NCBI GenBank assembly: GCA_025174535.1 | Contig: JALBUN010000017.1 | Coordinates: forward strand, 434,001-498,000 | DNA from: Cantharellus purpuraceus | Lineage: Eukaryota; Basidiomycota; Agaricomycetes; Cantharellales; Hydnaceae | Reading direction: 5' to 3' | Length of the DNA stretch: 64,000 nt | In this document: positions 42,739 through 53,450 of the stretch, piece by piece | How the letters are laid out: each line of letters opens with the position of its first letter | Numbering within the stretch: position 1 is the stretch's first letter | Notes under the pieces: generated by a model | The model's database searches: none | What the model was told of the DNA's origin: nothing | Seen by the model: only the letters and a program-made list of their open reading frames with translations | Made by a program: the position numbers and the translations under genes

Positions 42739-45700
42739 ATGCCTGACACTAATGAACTCGGCCTCCCACTGGAGACACCCAAAACAAGCCGACCTCTCAG
42801 TGAGTGCACGCTTCTTGGTCTCGATGTAGTATTTGAAGCAGCATGCCAACGTGTTTGCGTACAGGCCTGCCAGTGAGGCCACCCTCAAAGGTATCTTTGA
42901 CACAATGCAGGATTCCGACTTCTTTCGACGCACCAAACAGGATGCACCTTCTCGATTTTGGTCAGCGTATGAACGCGTTGCAAAACAGCCGACGATGAGT
43001 TCTTGGAAAGGCACAATGGGGACATGGACGTCTTACTTATCTTCGTGCGTGCTATAATCTTTGCCTCGGTGTAAACTCAATGAACAACATCTCAGGCCGG
43101 TCTTTTCTCCGCCATCGGTTCGGCGGTTATTGTGGATATAGGCTCGAGCTTGAGTCCAAACCCCAGCGACACAACAAACTCGCTTCTGAAAATACTGATT
43201 AACAAAATTGACAATGACACATTCTCTGCTCAGGAGGCCACCCTCCCCATCTGGACAGGGCCGAGCTCCACAACCGTGTGGACTCAAACGCTTGCGTATA
43301 TCAGCCTCTCGATGAGCCTTCTGGCCGCATTTGGTGCCGTTTTGACAAAGCAGTGGCTAGGTCACTTCAAGACTTCACGCTTTGGAATGGGTGCCTTACA
43401 TGAGCGCTGCCAACGGAGGCAGCAAAAGTTCAACGGACTTGAAGCATGGCTTTCAGTAGCATTATTCCCACTCTACCGATCCTCCTCCAGCTGTCGTTCC
43501 TGTTCTTTGGTGTTGCACTAGCTGCGAACATCTGGACGCAGCAACATACGATCGCGAGTGTGATTATGGCAGCCACGGCATTTGGACCTACATTCTATTG
43601 TCCCACTGTGGTTGCGTCATTAAAATCACCGGACTGTCCCTTTCAGACACCCGCATCGACCCTTCTTCAACGATTAATGAAGCTAGCATCGACCGTGATT
43701 CAGCGTGTTCTCCGAGGCACCGCTGCCCTCCAAAAAATGGTCCTATTGAAATGGAGAGAACGCCCAACGTCGTGGGCAGGATTCCTTGAATGCCTGCAAC
43801 GCTCCTCAAGATGGATCTTATATGCGACAAAGGCGATGATCGTCCAATCAGTCACGCGCTTTGTAGCATACCTCTCGTCAGTCCTGGCAGCTCTGAAGGC
43901 ATAAGGGCCGGTCGCTGGCCCATGACCCTGAAGCGGTTGGAGCTTCCACAGAGCGAGAAGCCACTGAGCCGGTTCGGGTGCTCTTGTAGAAGAGATAGCA
44001 TCCTTGGAATTGGATCTGAGTTCTCCAGAATCACACGCCAAATCTCAACTATACGCAGTGCAGTGGGTTCTGGAGACAACGACGGACACAGATATCATAG
44101 CCACTGCGGCACGAGTGATACCGGAGGTTGAGTGGCCAGCCAGGGACGACGTCACCGACGTGCTGGACGATTGCATGACCACCTCCATGCGTGCTTTGAT
44201 CCTACGCAGGAAATTCTTCCTCTGGCACAAGCACGGGCGGTGGCGTGCTTGAAAGCAATATCCCATTTTTCTGTTGAACATGATTTGGGAAATTCATTTT
44301 CTTTCTCTCAAAGAGGTACAATATATCCCAAGGATTACAGCTCAATATACCACGTGCTTCCGGATCAAGACTTTCTCATTGTTTGTTGCGTAATATCTGA
44401 TGAATCCGACAAACTGGACATTACTATAATCACATTACCTGACCGCGTGTGGATGGCACACATGTTCGTATACCGTCTGTAGAAGGGTATCGATCCCCCA
44501 GAGCAAAAGGCGTTCGTGATTGATAGGCAGTTGCCTTGGTATAGAGTCCCCGGTACATCTGGTGGTAAACTGTTTGTTACTAGCAGGCCTAGTGGGCCTC
44601 CAAATCGATCAACCTCACTTGGCGAAAATTGATAAGAGGTAAGATTGCTTTTGCAATAGCACGTCGTTGTGTTCACATCTCTGTAGTAATGCCATCGAAA
44701 CATTGCGAGGATCGGTGATGAACCGCACCGATAGGTGTGCTTCTTGGTGAATTTCAAGGGATCGAATGGCAACGGAATGCGTTGAAGCTCGTTTACCTAT
44801 TACTTCAAGGCATTGGCAGAAGCGAATTCTATGGTTCGGCTCTTCCCACGTTGAAGAGGAGTGTCAAATTTTGCTTCCATCTTCTTGAAGAGAGTCAAGG
44901 CACAGAAGACGAATACCAAGTCCAATCCAGGAATGTTGCCATCCTCATTCGTATCATAAATCGTCATATATTATTACCTTGGCACAAGTGGCTGGTACAC
45001 ACCAACCCAGTTTGACCTGCTGGTGGATTATCTTGTTCGGATTTGCGAAGGCACAGATCATGACATGATTAAACACAGTTTTGAAGTGTTGACTTGGCTG
45101 CGTGTCTCACCGAGTACCCAGGATGTGGCGCGCCGGTATATTGAGACGACGACCCGATTCATGGACCAGGATTTTACATGCGATGCTGCCCTTGATGCAG
45201 CTCGCACAATTGGAACGGCAGTGGCTTCACTGGGTCAAGACGAATCATTCTGAGGACACTTCTCAACGACAATTGCCCCAGCGGTTCTGTCCGAATCGTC
45301 TGCCACACAACAGGCCCCGCCTGATGCCAACCCATTCAAGAACACCTCATTTTTCTCCTGGTTTCGGGATATTCCCTACCTCCGGTTGGTCTGCACCCTT
45401 TCTCAAGATCCCGCTTGGCAACATCAACTTTATCAGAATGGCCATTTCCACAATTGTCTTGCGATTGCAGAGACACTCTCATCCCAGAGATATCGCCTCC
45501 CCAATGCATATGCTGTACCTGTAGCGCGCATCTTTGCAATCATTGATGCTTTGGGTGAAACCCAACCGTTCTTTCACGTAGCCCAGGCACCCCCAAGATG
45601 GCCACTTATTCTGCGAGCCTGGTATTGGATATTCAACATTCAGGGTGTTTTTGGAGGCTATTTCGACCCCCCTTTGTCAGTGCCTTCTGCTACGGACGGC

Positions 45701-45940
45701 ATCGAATCTCTTCCGTATGTCACTCCATATGCAAGGGGGTGGGGACAACAGGGAAGAACCTTTGATCACGCTCCTCGAACAGGTTTGCCATAAGCTTGAC
45801 GAAGAACAGCAAACACACAAACAGGGCCATTCCCAGCGCATACAAGGATAATACTTTGGGCACCAAGGGATTTCGCTCTAGGCAATCAAATACGTGCGCA
45901 AATATTTCACTTGCTGGTTCCATCTTGGAGAGGCGTGTAA
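42739..45940 (+). pseudogene. DUF6535 gene copy 2, multiply frameshifted
   Basis: Same exon plan as copies 1 and 4, and all the coding blocks can be followed. Exon 1 (from ATG 42739) lacks about 10 bp against copy 4, which shifts the frame. Exon 2 lost one base at CAAAACAGCCGACGATGAG near 42985. Exon 3 starts at about 43097 (AGLFSAIGSAVIVD), shifts near 43445, resumes with IPTLPILLQLSFLFFGVAL and meets TAA at 43902-43904. The C-terminal half (44004-45850) runs in at least four frames, including DYLVRICEGTDHDM and TLSQDPAWQHQLYQ. The end corresponds to the TAA at 45938-45940. No protein longer than about 150 residues can be made. Confidence 0.85.
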
Positions 45941-46009
45941 CACAGTGGTCGTGCTGACATTGATGTTCGCCTGTCATATATGAGTCCTTTGCTGAATGTA
46001 CCTCGTGAC

Positions 46010-46350
46010 CCTGAGGCGACTGGAAGTCTGGAACTGACGGGCGCCACGGGAGGTGCGCCATCAGCTGCAGAAGCTGTTGGAGAAGAGACAATCTTTTTAT
46101 GTAAAGGAATTGGATTTTAATTCTCTAGAATCACGCTCCAAAGCTCAAGCATGCGCAGTGAAACCCGCCGTGCAGTGGATTCTGGAGCAAATACAGACAG
46201 ATATCATAGCCACTGCGGCACGAATGATACCGGATCCGAGATTGAGTGGCCAGCTGAGGAGGAAGTCACTTTCATGTTGGGCCGATTGAAAGGCCACTTC
46301 TATGCATGCTTCAATCCTACTACGCATGGGATTCTTCCTCTGGCACACTG
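46010..46350 (+). pseudogene. DUF6535 fragment (copy 3)
   Basis: About 340 bp matching the middle of exon 3 of copy 4 (its 48425-48730): GAPSAAEAVGEET-like start, ESRSKAQACAVK, AVQWILEQIQTDI and RLKGHFYACFNPT. It has frameshifts and stops abruptly at TGGCACACTG. It is immediately downstream of copy 2 and probably came from unequal exchange within the cluster. Confidence 0.75.
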
Positions 46351-47239
46351 ATTTGTTTTAGAAATTAATCTCTTTTATTTACCGAGCACATCCACTCGAC
46401 CTCGACCGCGCCAGCAACATCCTCAACGGCAGCTACAACCGTCACATGGTATCGTCCCTCTGTCAGATTCCTTCTCTAGAAACCCAGCTCTTCCATTCCA
46501 TTAGACTTCCCCTATTCCGTCCCATGGCTTTCCCCAACTCTTCTCACCAGCGCCAACATTCCCTGTACCCACCCTCTCGGTTTCCCCACGTTCATCTACG
46601 TCTGCGTACTCTCACCTGACCAGCGCCGGATTGATATCTCACATCATGAATATACAGCTGCCTCTGAACAATCCCTCATCGTATGATAGTGTCCACAGCT
46701 GTCTCCCAAATCACATATTCTTGCACGTATAATAATGCATGAGGATTTCCAATGAAAATGGACAGACATTGTGGTCAAGTATCGTTGGTGAGCAAGAGTT
46801 GGGCTTGAGTGATGGTGTGCGCACGGCAGGAATAATCGGAGCACCGGGCCGATGATAGCAAGCTTTGATGAGCCACGAAAACAAAGAGTGACGTTCACTA
46901 CGGAAGATAATCCCAAGGATGACGCATGATGTGCGGGCACAGGTAAAGTCGAATCGCAAAGTGTGTATTTATCAGGGATAACGAACGACTTCGCTGCGCC
47001 CACTATAGAGGCTTTATTATCGCCTTGAACTTACCACTTGTACCAATGGTCACAGCACACTCCTTTTTCACTATCAATGCAGCCCTGAGCTATCTAAACG
47101 TCAACAGGCACATTGGGTGTGTGTGAGCGGTGGGTGAAACGGACACGATGGCTTGTTAAGAAGCTGATACACGAGGCCAGCATGATCATATGATGCTCGA
47201 GCGTTTGACCAATACGCCCTCTTCCTCTCGTCCTCAACC
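46351..47239. other. spacer upstream of DUF6535 copy 4
   Basis: Contains pyrimidine-rich sequence at about 46390-46620 and, at 47143-47223, the promoter-proximal segment that is inverted at copy 2. No gene is supported. Confidence 0.5.
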
Positions 47240-50200
47240 ATGTCTGACACCAATGAACAGGGAAGCAGTCCGCCTCCCACTGGAGATACCCAAAACAAGC
47301 CAACCTCTCCGTGAGTGTACACTTTTCGGTCTCGATGTAGTATTTGAAGCAGCATGCTAAGGAGTTTGTATCCAGGCCTGCCAGTGAATCCACCCTCAAA
47401 GACATCTTAGACACGATGCATGATTCCGACTTCTTTCCATGCACCGGACAAGATGCACCTTCTCGGTTTTGGTCAGCATATGAACGGGTGGCTAAACAGC
47501 ACGACGATGAGTTCTTGGAAAGGCACAATGGGGACATGGATGTCCTACTTATCTTCGTGCGTGCTATCTTTCTTTCATCAACGTGATCTCAATGAAAGGT
47601 ATTCCTCAGGCAGGCCTTTTCTCAGGTATCAGCTCGGCCTTCGTTGTGAACACGGACTCGAACCTAAGTCCGGATCCCCTCGATACGACAAATTCACTTT
47701 TAAAAATATTGATCAACACCATGGATAATGACATATTTCCCGCGCAAGAGGCCGCCCTCCCCGTATGGACAGGACCGAGCTCTACAACGGTGTGGATCCA
47801 GACGCTTTCGTACATGAGCCTATCAACCAGTCTTCTTGCTGCATTTGGTGCCGTATTGGCAAAGCAGTGGCTAGGAAACTTCAAGACTTCACGCTTCGGA
47901 AAGGGTGCCCTGCATGAGCGCTGCCAACGGAGGCAGCAGAAGTTCAACGAACTCCAAGCATCGTATTTCAGTATCATCATCTCCATCCTGCCCATCCTCC
48001 TCCAGCTGTCGCTGCTGTTCTATGGTATCGCGCTGGCTGCGACCATCTGGACACAGCAACATACGATCGCGAGTGTGATTATGGCGACGACGGCATTTGG
48101 ATTTACATTCTATTTTTTCACCATGGTTGCGTCGTTGAAATCTTCGGATTGTCCATATCAGACACCCGTATCGATCCTTCTTCGAAGTATCATGAAGAAA
48201 GTGCTGACCGTGGTTCAGCGTGTTCTTCAAGGCACAGCCGCCCTCCGAGAAGTGGTCCGAATGAAATGGGAAGAGCGCCCAACGCCATGGGAAGGCTTTC
48301 TGTATAACCTGCAACAGTCCTCAACACGAATCTTACATACTGTGATGGACAAGATCACCCAATGGATCATGCGCCTCGTCTCGCACCTCTCGACAGCTCT
48401 GAGGTGTAGAGTACCATCAGCCCATGACCCTATGGGAGGCGCAACGTCATCTGCAGAAGCTGTTGGAGAACAGACAATCTCTGCAAAAGATTTGGATTTG
48501 GATTCTCCAGAATCACATGCCAAAGCTCAGGTATATGCAGTGCAATCCACTGCTGTGCAGTGGATTCTGGAGACAACTACGGACACAGATATCATCACTA
48601 CCGCAGCACGAATGATACCGGAGATTGAGTGGCCAGCTGAGGAACACGTCACCAACGTGCTAGATCGACTGAAAGGCCACTTCTATGCGTGCTTCGATCC
48701 TACTGGTGAGATCCTTCCTCTGGCACAAGCACGGGCAGTGGCATGCTTGAAGGCAATATCCCATTTTTCTGTTGAACATAATTTGAAAAATTCATTCTCT
48801 ATCTGTCGAGACGGGTCAATATATACCAAGGACTACTACCCAAAATACCGCATGCTCCCAGATCATGACTTTCTTGTCGTTTGTTCCGCAATATCTTATG
48901 GATCTGACAAACTGGACATTGCTACCATCAAATTATCTGACCGTATGTGGATGGCACGTATGTTCGCATATCATCTGCAGAAGGGTGTCCATCGCCCAGA
49001 GCAAATGACCTCTATGATTGACTTTATAGTCACTTGCCTCAAAACAGAGTCTCCGGCGCATCTGGTGGCAAACTGTTTGTTACTGGCCGGCCAGCTAGTG
49101 GGCCTCCGAATAGAACAACGTTATTTGGCCAGGATCGACAAAAGGTAAGATTGCCTTTGCTGCAGCGCACAATTTCCCTCATATCTTTGTAGTAAAGCCA
49201 TAGAAACGCTGCGAGAATCGGTGATGAACCGTACGCTCGGTGTGCTTCTCGGAAAACTTCGAGGGCTTGAATGGGACCAGAATGCATGGAAGCTCATTCA
49301 CCCATTACTTCAAGACTTTGACAGAAGTCACGAAAGCAAGTCCTATTCCGTGAAACCCTCCGCACCCGTGAAACCCCTCACACCCGTAGAACTCTCCACA
49401 TCGAAAAAGAGCCTCAAATTCTGTTTCCAGCTTCTTGGCGAGAGTTCAGGCACAGAGGACGACGACAAAGTCCTATTCAGAAGTGTCGCCATTCTTATCC
49501 GTATCATAAATCGTACTCCCAGAGCAGACCCAAGTGGCTGGTACACACCAACGCAGTTTGACCTGCTGGTGGATTATCTCATACGGATTTGTGAAGACAT
49601 AGAATATAACGCAATTGCAGACACTTTTGAAGTGTTGACATGGCTGGGTGGGTCACCGAGTACCCTGGAGCTGAAGCGCTGCTACATTGAGGCGATGGTC
49701 GGATTCATGCGCCAGAATACCACACGCGATGTTGCTCTGCGTGCAGCTTGTGCAATTGGAACAGACGTGGCTTTACTGGGTCAGGACAACGAATCATTCC
49801 GGGAACACTTCTCAACAGCACTTGATTCAGCGGTTCTGCTCGAGTCGCCTGCCACCCAGCAGGCCTCGCTTGACACTAATCCATTCAAGAACCCCTCATT
49901 CTTCAAGCCATTGCGGGATATTCCCTACCTCCGACTGGTCTGCACTCTTTCTCAGGACCCAACTTGGCGACTGGAACTTTATCGAAGCGGCCATTTCAAC
50001 AACATTCTTGCGATTACAGACACACTCCCATTCCTGGGAGATCATGACTTTGACGCATATGCTGTACCTGTGATGCACATCTCTGCAATCATTTATGCCT
50101 CGGCTGAAGAACACTCATTTGAACACTCATTTGTTCACACAGTCAAGGTACCCCCAAGATGGCCACTTATCCTGCGAGCCTGGCGTTACATATTCAACCT

Positions 50201-50477
50201 TCATGGTGTCTTTGGAGGGCAGGACATCCCCTTTCCGTGGCAGCCTTCTACTAAGGATGGCATCAACGCTCTTCCACATCTTGTTAAATATGCAAGGAGA
50301 TGTGTGGACAACAGGGAAGAACCCTTGATGGCACTGCTTAATCAGGTTTGCCACAAACTTTACGAACCACAGCAAGCATGTAAAGAGGGCGAGGCTCAAC
50401 GCATACAAGAGGGTGGTTCATTTGGGTATCGAGGGATCCCTGCTCTTGGTGATCAAATCCGCAAACAAATACGATAG
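47240..50477 (+). CDS. DUF6535 multi-pass membrane protein, copy 4 (intact)
   Basis: Exons 47240-47310, 47376-47556, 47610-49144 and 49193-50477, introns 65, 53 and 48 bp. The sum is 3072 nt, 1024 codons (1023 aa). It starts MSDTNEQGSSPPPTGDTQ. Exon 2 holds APSRFWSAYERVAKQHDDEF. Exon 3 begins AGLFSGISSAFVV and holds the membrane segments TVWIQTLSYMSLSTSLLAAF, IISILPILLQLSLLFYG and TTAFGFTFYFFTMVASL, then SSDCPYQTP. The C-terminal half matches copy 1 (DLLVDYLIRICED, RWPLILRAWRYIFN) with about 35 extra residues after DRSHESK. The stop is a few codons earlier than in copy 1. First two exons have the same lengths in both copies. Function unknown; membrane location inferred. Confidence 0.85.
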
Positions 50478-52019
50478 TTGCTGGATCCCTCCCAAAGAGA
50501 CATGTAGCACACCGGAAGTATTTCCATCAGTCCTATTCTTGTTGCTTTTGAGCCCCTTGCTGAATGTGCATCATACCATGAGTTCTTCATCACTGTATAC
50601 ACTTTTGAAACGGACAACCTTTCGAAATATCAAATATCGCTGAAGTCGTCTGAAAGATACATCCGCTCAGCATGTTGCATGAGTTAAGCTGCTCCGACCC
50701 CTATTTCTACGTTGAACAGAACCTGAAACCATAGGAGTAATGCCGTTGTCGAAATAGAATTGATTGTGCGCAGTAAGGCTGTTAACGATCTTTTATTTAT
50801 TCTCGAAACTATGTCAAATGCAGACGCCGTGAAGTTGATTCTAGACAGTACTCACATAGAACGGACCTCGGAGTCGCTTAGCTGAGCGCTAGTTACGTCG
50901 ATGGTTGAATCACTTTGTATTCCGACCATACCTTGAGCTAACAAAACAACACCTTGGATTTGGAGAAACCAATTCTGGAAAATCATTCATAACGTGACAT
51001 GCATCATTACTATTTTCTGCAGGAGCACTATTATTGTCTGAACGAATTTGGCAAGTGCACTATTTCAGATAGCTATAGAGCTCTGGATCCATTCCACGCT
51101 GGTATGTGTGGTGTGGCGCTCAGGATAAATGGCATGTCCAAAGCGTGGGAGCGAGTTTCTAACCCGGCTACCAGATCCAGATCGGGGGCGATTTTCACCG
51201 GGGCTCAGCGACGCAACTTCGATACACGTATGGCTCAATAATTGTGCATAATGTAGTCGGGCTACTCTGTCGCGCCCCGAAAGATCGTCCGGTTGAGTAC
51301 AATGTGAGTCGAACTGTGACGGTCGGGCAGGAAAGTACTACCATCCACGTCCTACACTGAGTCCTTTGCAGGATCAGGAGCAAATGCAATGGCAGTTGTT
51401 TCTCCCAGACGCCAAGGTTTTCTAGTTCATCCAAGCGATGCTACACCGGATGGGAAGCCCTCTCTAATTCATGTGGAAACCACAACGAATGTCTTGGAAT
51501 AGGTAGGTGTGCGGCTCACGGCCGATTCAACGTAGTCATGTCGAGTGAATTGGCTGGGCAATATACCGACAGCGTTTAAACGACGATTACAGTAATATAC
51601 GGTGGGACAATTCCTAGAGAACATTTTCTTTGTGCTTATGGCTGACATGGATATGAGGGTGCACTATTTGCCGTTATTCATGACAGTGGTTATGACTTAT
51701 TCACAGGATCGCTCATCGTACATAACATGTTGAAACTCCTTGGATTCTAGAGTAACAGTCCCTGACACTCTCGGAAGGAGAGGGTTCTAAGGGATAGTGC
51801 TCTCGAGCCTTGAAGGATACTGTAATGTCATAACTGGGCAATACGCATATATGATCACCAATATTTTACAGCGCTTCAGGTTGTTTCACTTTCTGTTCCA
51901 GTATTTTCACCCTGTCTTGCCGTGTCTGTTTAACACATCTATCTCAGGGAAAAGACAGCCAGCCAGGTACATCTGATAAAGGCACCGCACAACGCGCTCC
52001 TTCGTATTTTGATTTCCAC
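50478..52019. other. 3' spacer of DUF6535 copy 4 and intergenic
   Basis: 50765-50990 is the second unit of the duplicated 3' flank. No gene is supported in the rest. A short pyrimidine-rich stretch precedes the next gene. Confidence 0.5.
50765..50990. repeat. duplicated 3'-flank segment, unit 2
   Basis: TTGATTCTAGACAGTACTCA, CGGACCTCGGAGTCGCTTAGCTGAGCGCTAG, GATGGTTGAATCACTTTGTATTCCGACCAT and AACACCTTGGATTTGG align in order with 42265-42390 downstream of copy 1. Confidence 0.6.
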
Positions 52020-52982
52020 ATGTCCTTCTCCTATACATACTGTACGACTGTCAACGCCGTTGAGAGCAGTCTGTCAACCCTCAGCGAGGCTCAAGTCCTG
52101 ATCGTTGATTGCGAAGGACGCGAGCTTGGAACTCGAGACGGCTCGCTCTCCACCATTTCAATTGGCACGTCGAAACCATCATCAGATATATTCGTATACG
52201 ATGCTGTCGTACTAGACCGAACGGCTCTCGCACCGGTCTTAAAACTCCTCTCAAATCAAACAATCATAAAAGTGGTATGGGACGGAAGAATGGACTTCTC
52301 AGAGATATACCACACCTATGGATCGAGGATTGAGAACGTGCTCGATATGCAAATAGTCGAAATAATGTCTAGGCGACAGCGTGGAGAATTTGAATCAAGT
52401 CGAGAGCGTCGTATCAAGTCGTTTCTCAGGCCCTATCGCATTTTTCCGGGTAAGAAGGAGTACGAAAGCATTCACATAGTCGTTGGAATGAAGCGATGTC
52501 TCGATGAGCAGGGTTTGGCCCTTGGAGATGGAAAAGACGGTGTGTGTCGACAATTTTATATCGGCACTAATTGGAGTTGTCTGAAATTGCACTACGCAGT
52601 TGGGGTGACAGAGATCCACAAAGCACACCAGAGTGGGGTGTGGATGGAACGACCACTAGCCGCAACTCTTCTCAGTTATGCGGCTAAAGATATCCATTTG
52701 ATTCGACTCATTTACGCACTGTTCGAGCGTCGGGGATATCTGAGTCCAAGGAACGAGCTACTCGCTCAATCCCAGCGGTATGTATCGATGCACAGTGATC
52801 TCGATGCAAAGCCGCTGCAGCAGGATCGTTATCGGGGTTCCCCGGTCCTCCCGCTTGATATCCTGGAAGCTCCAATTGACGTGTCTAGGAGGGAGTGCAA
52901 TGCTTGCCACAGGAGGCTTTCAATGAGGTGCTTTATCAAGAAGGAAAGCACGCCGTTGTGTGCAGAGTGTGCCACGTCGTAG
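52020..52982 (+). CDS. 3'-5' exonuclease domain protein (DEDDy, EXD1-like)
   Basis: Single exon, 320 aa. The DnaQ-like fold is shown by VLIVDCEGREL (D30, E32, motif Exo I), KVVWDGRMDFSEIY (D92, Exo II) and SYAAKDIHLIRLIYALF (Y220-x3-D224, Exo III, DEDDy type). All four acidic residues and the Tyr are present, so metal-dependent nuclease activity is likely. DLHY-like SCLKLHYAVGVTEIHK precedes Exo III. The tail has a possible zinc site: C293-x2-C296 and C314-x2-C317. Fungal EXD1-like proteins are generally uncharacterised RNA or DNA nucleases. An in-frame run of TCC/CAT before the ATG at 52020 supports this start. It lies 470 bp upstream of another nuclease-like gene on the same strand. Confidence 0.85.
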   Translation: MSFSYTYCTTVNAVESSLSTLSEAQVLIVDCEGRELGTRDGSLSTISIGTSKPSSDIFVYDAVVLDRTALAPVLKLLSNQTIIKVVWDGRMDFSEIYHTYGSRIENVLDMQIVEIMSRRQRGEFESSRERRIKSFLRPYRIFPGKKEYESIHIVVGMKRCLDEQGLALGDGKDGVCRQFYIGTNWSCLKLHYAVGVTEIHKAHQSGVWMERPLAATLLSYAAKDIHLIRLIYALFERRGYLSPRNELLAQSQRYVSMHSDLDAKPLQQDRYRGSPVLPLDILEAPIDVSRRECNACHRRLSMRCFIKKESTPLCAECATS

Positions 52983-53450
52983 CGATGAAGTACAGTATGC
53001 CGCTTCCACAGATTTATAGATGACAGGTTTGCTGGGCTGGTTACAGAAAAGCTCATTATTGCAGACCTTGAATCTTGTAAGCTTCCTACGAGTCTAACCC
53101 AAGAATATCATCCAATAATTTCTTCCAATAATATCATATCGTACATTTTTCGATGTCGCTGTAAATTTCGCAACCTATCACACTGGTCATCATGTTAGAA
53201 CCATTACTTGTAGTCCCGAAAGATGCAAATGGCAGTTACAGTGGTCACATTTAGCGAAGAGATTTACGTTGACTCAAATTTAACCGACTTGAGTCGCTTA
53301 CATTGCGCTTGCATGCTTGCGTACAACTTGGCAATCCGATGGGTCGGAGGCAAGGGTCAAGACGTCAAATATCTAGCTCTCTAGCTGACTCACGTCGTCC
53401 ACGTGTTACTTGCTGCCAGTATCCCAGCGAGCTTCGGATCCGTACATTAT
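52983..53450. other. intergenic, nothing recognised
   Basis: AT-rich spacer between two same-strand genes. No coding signal. Confidence 0.5.
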
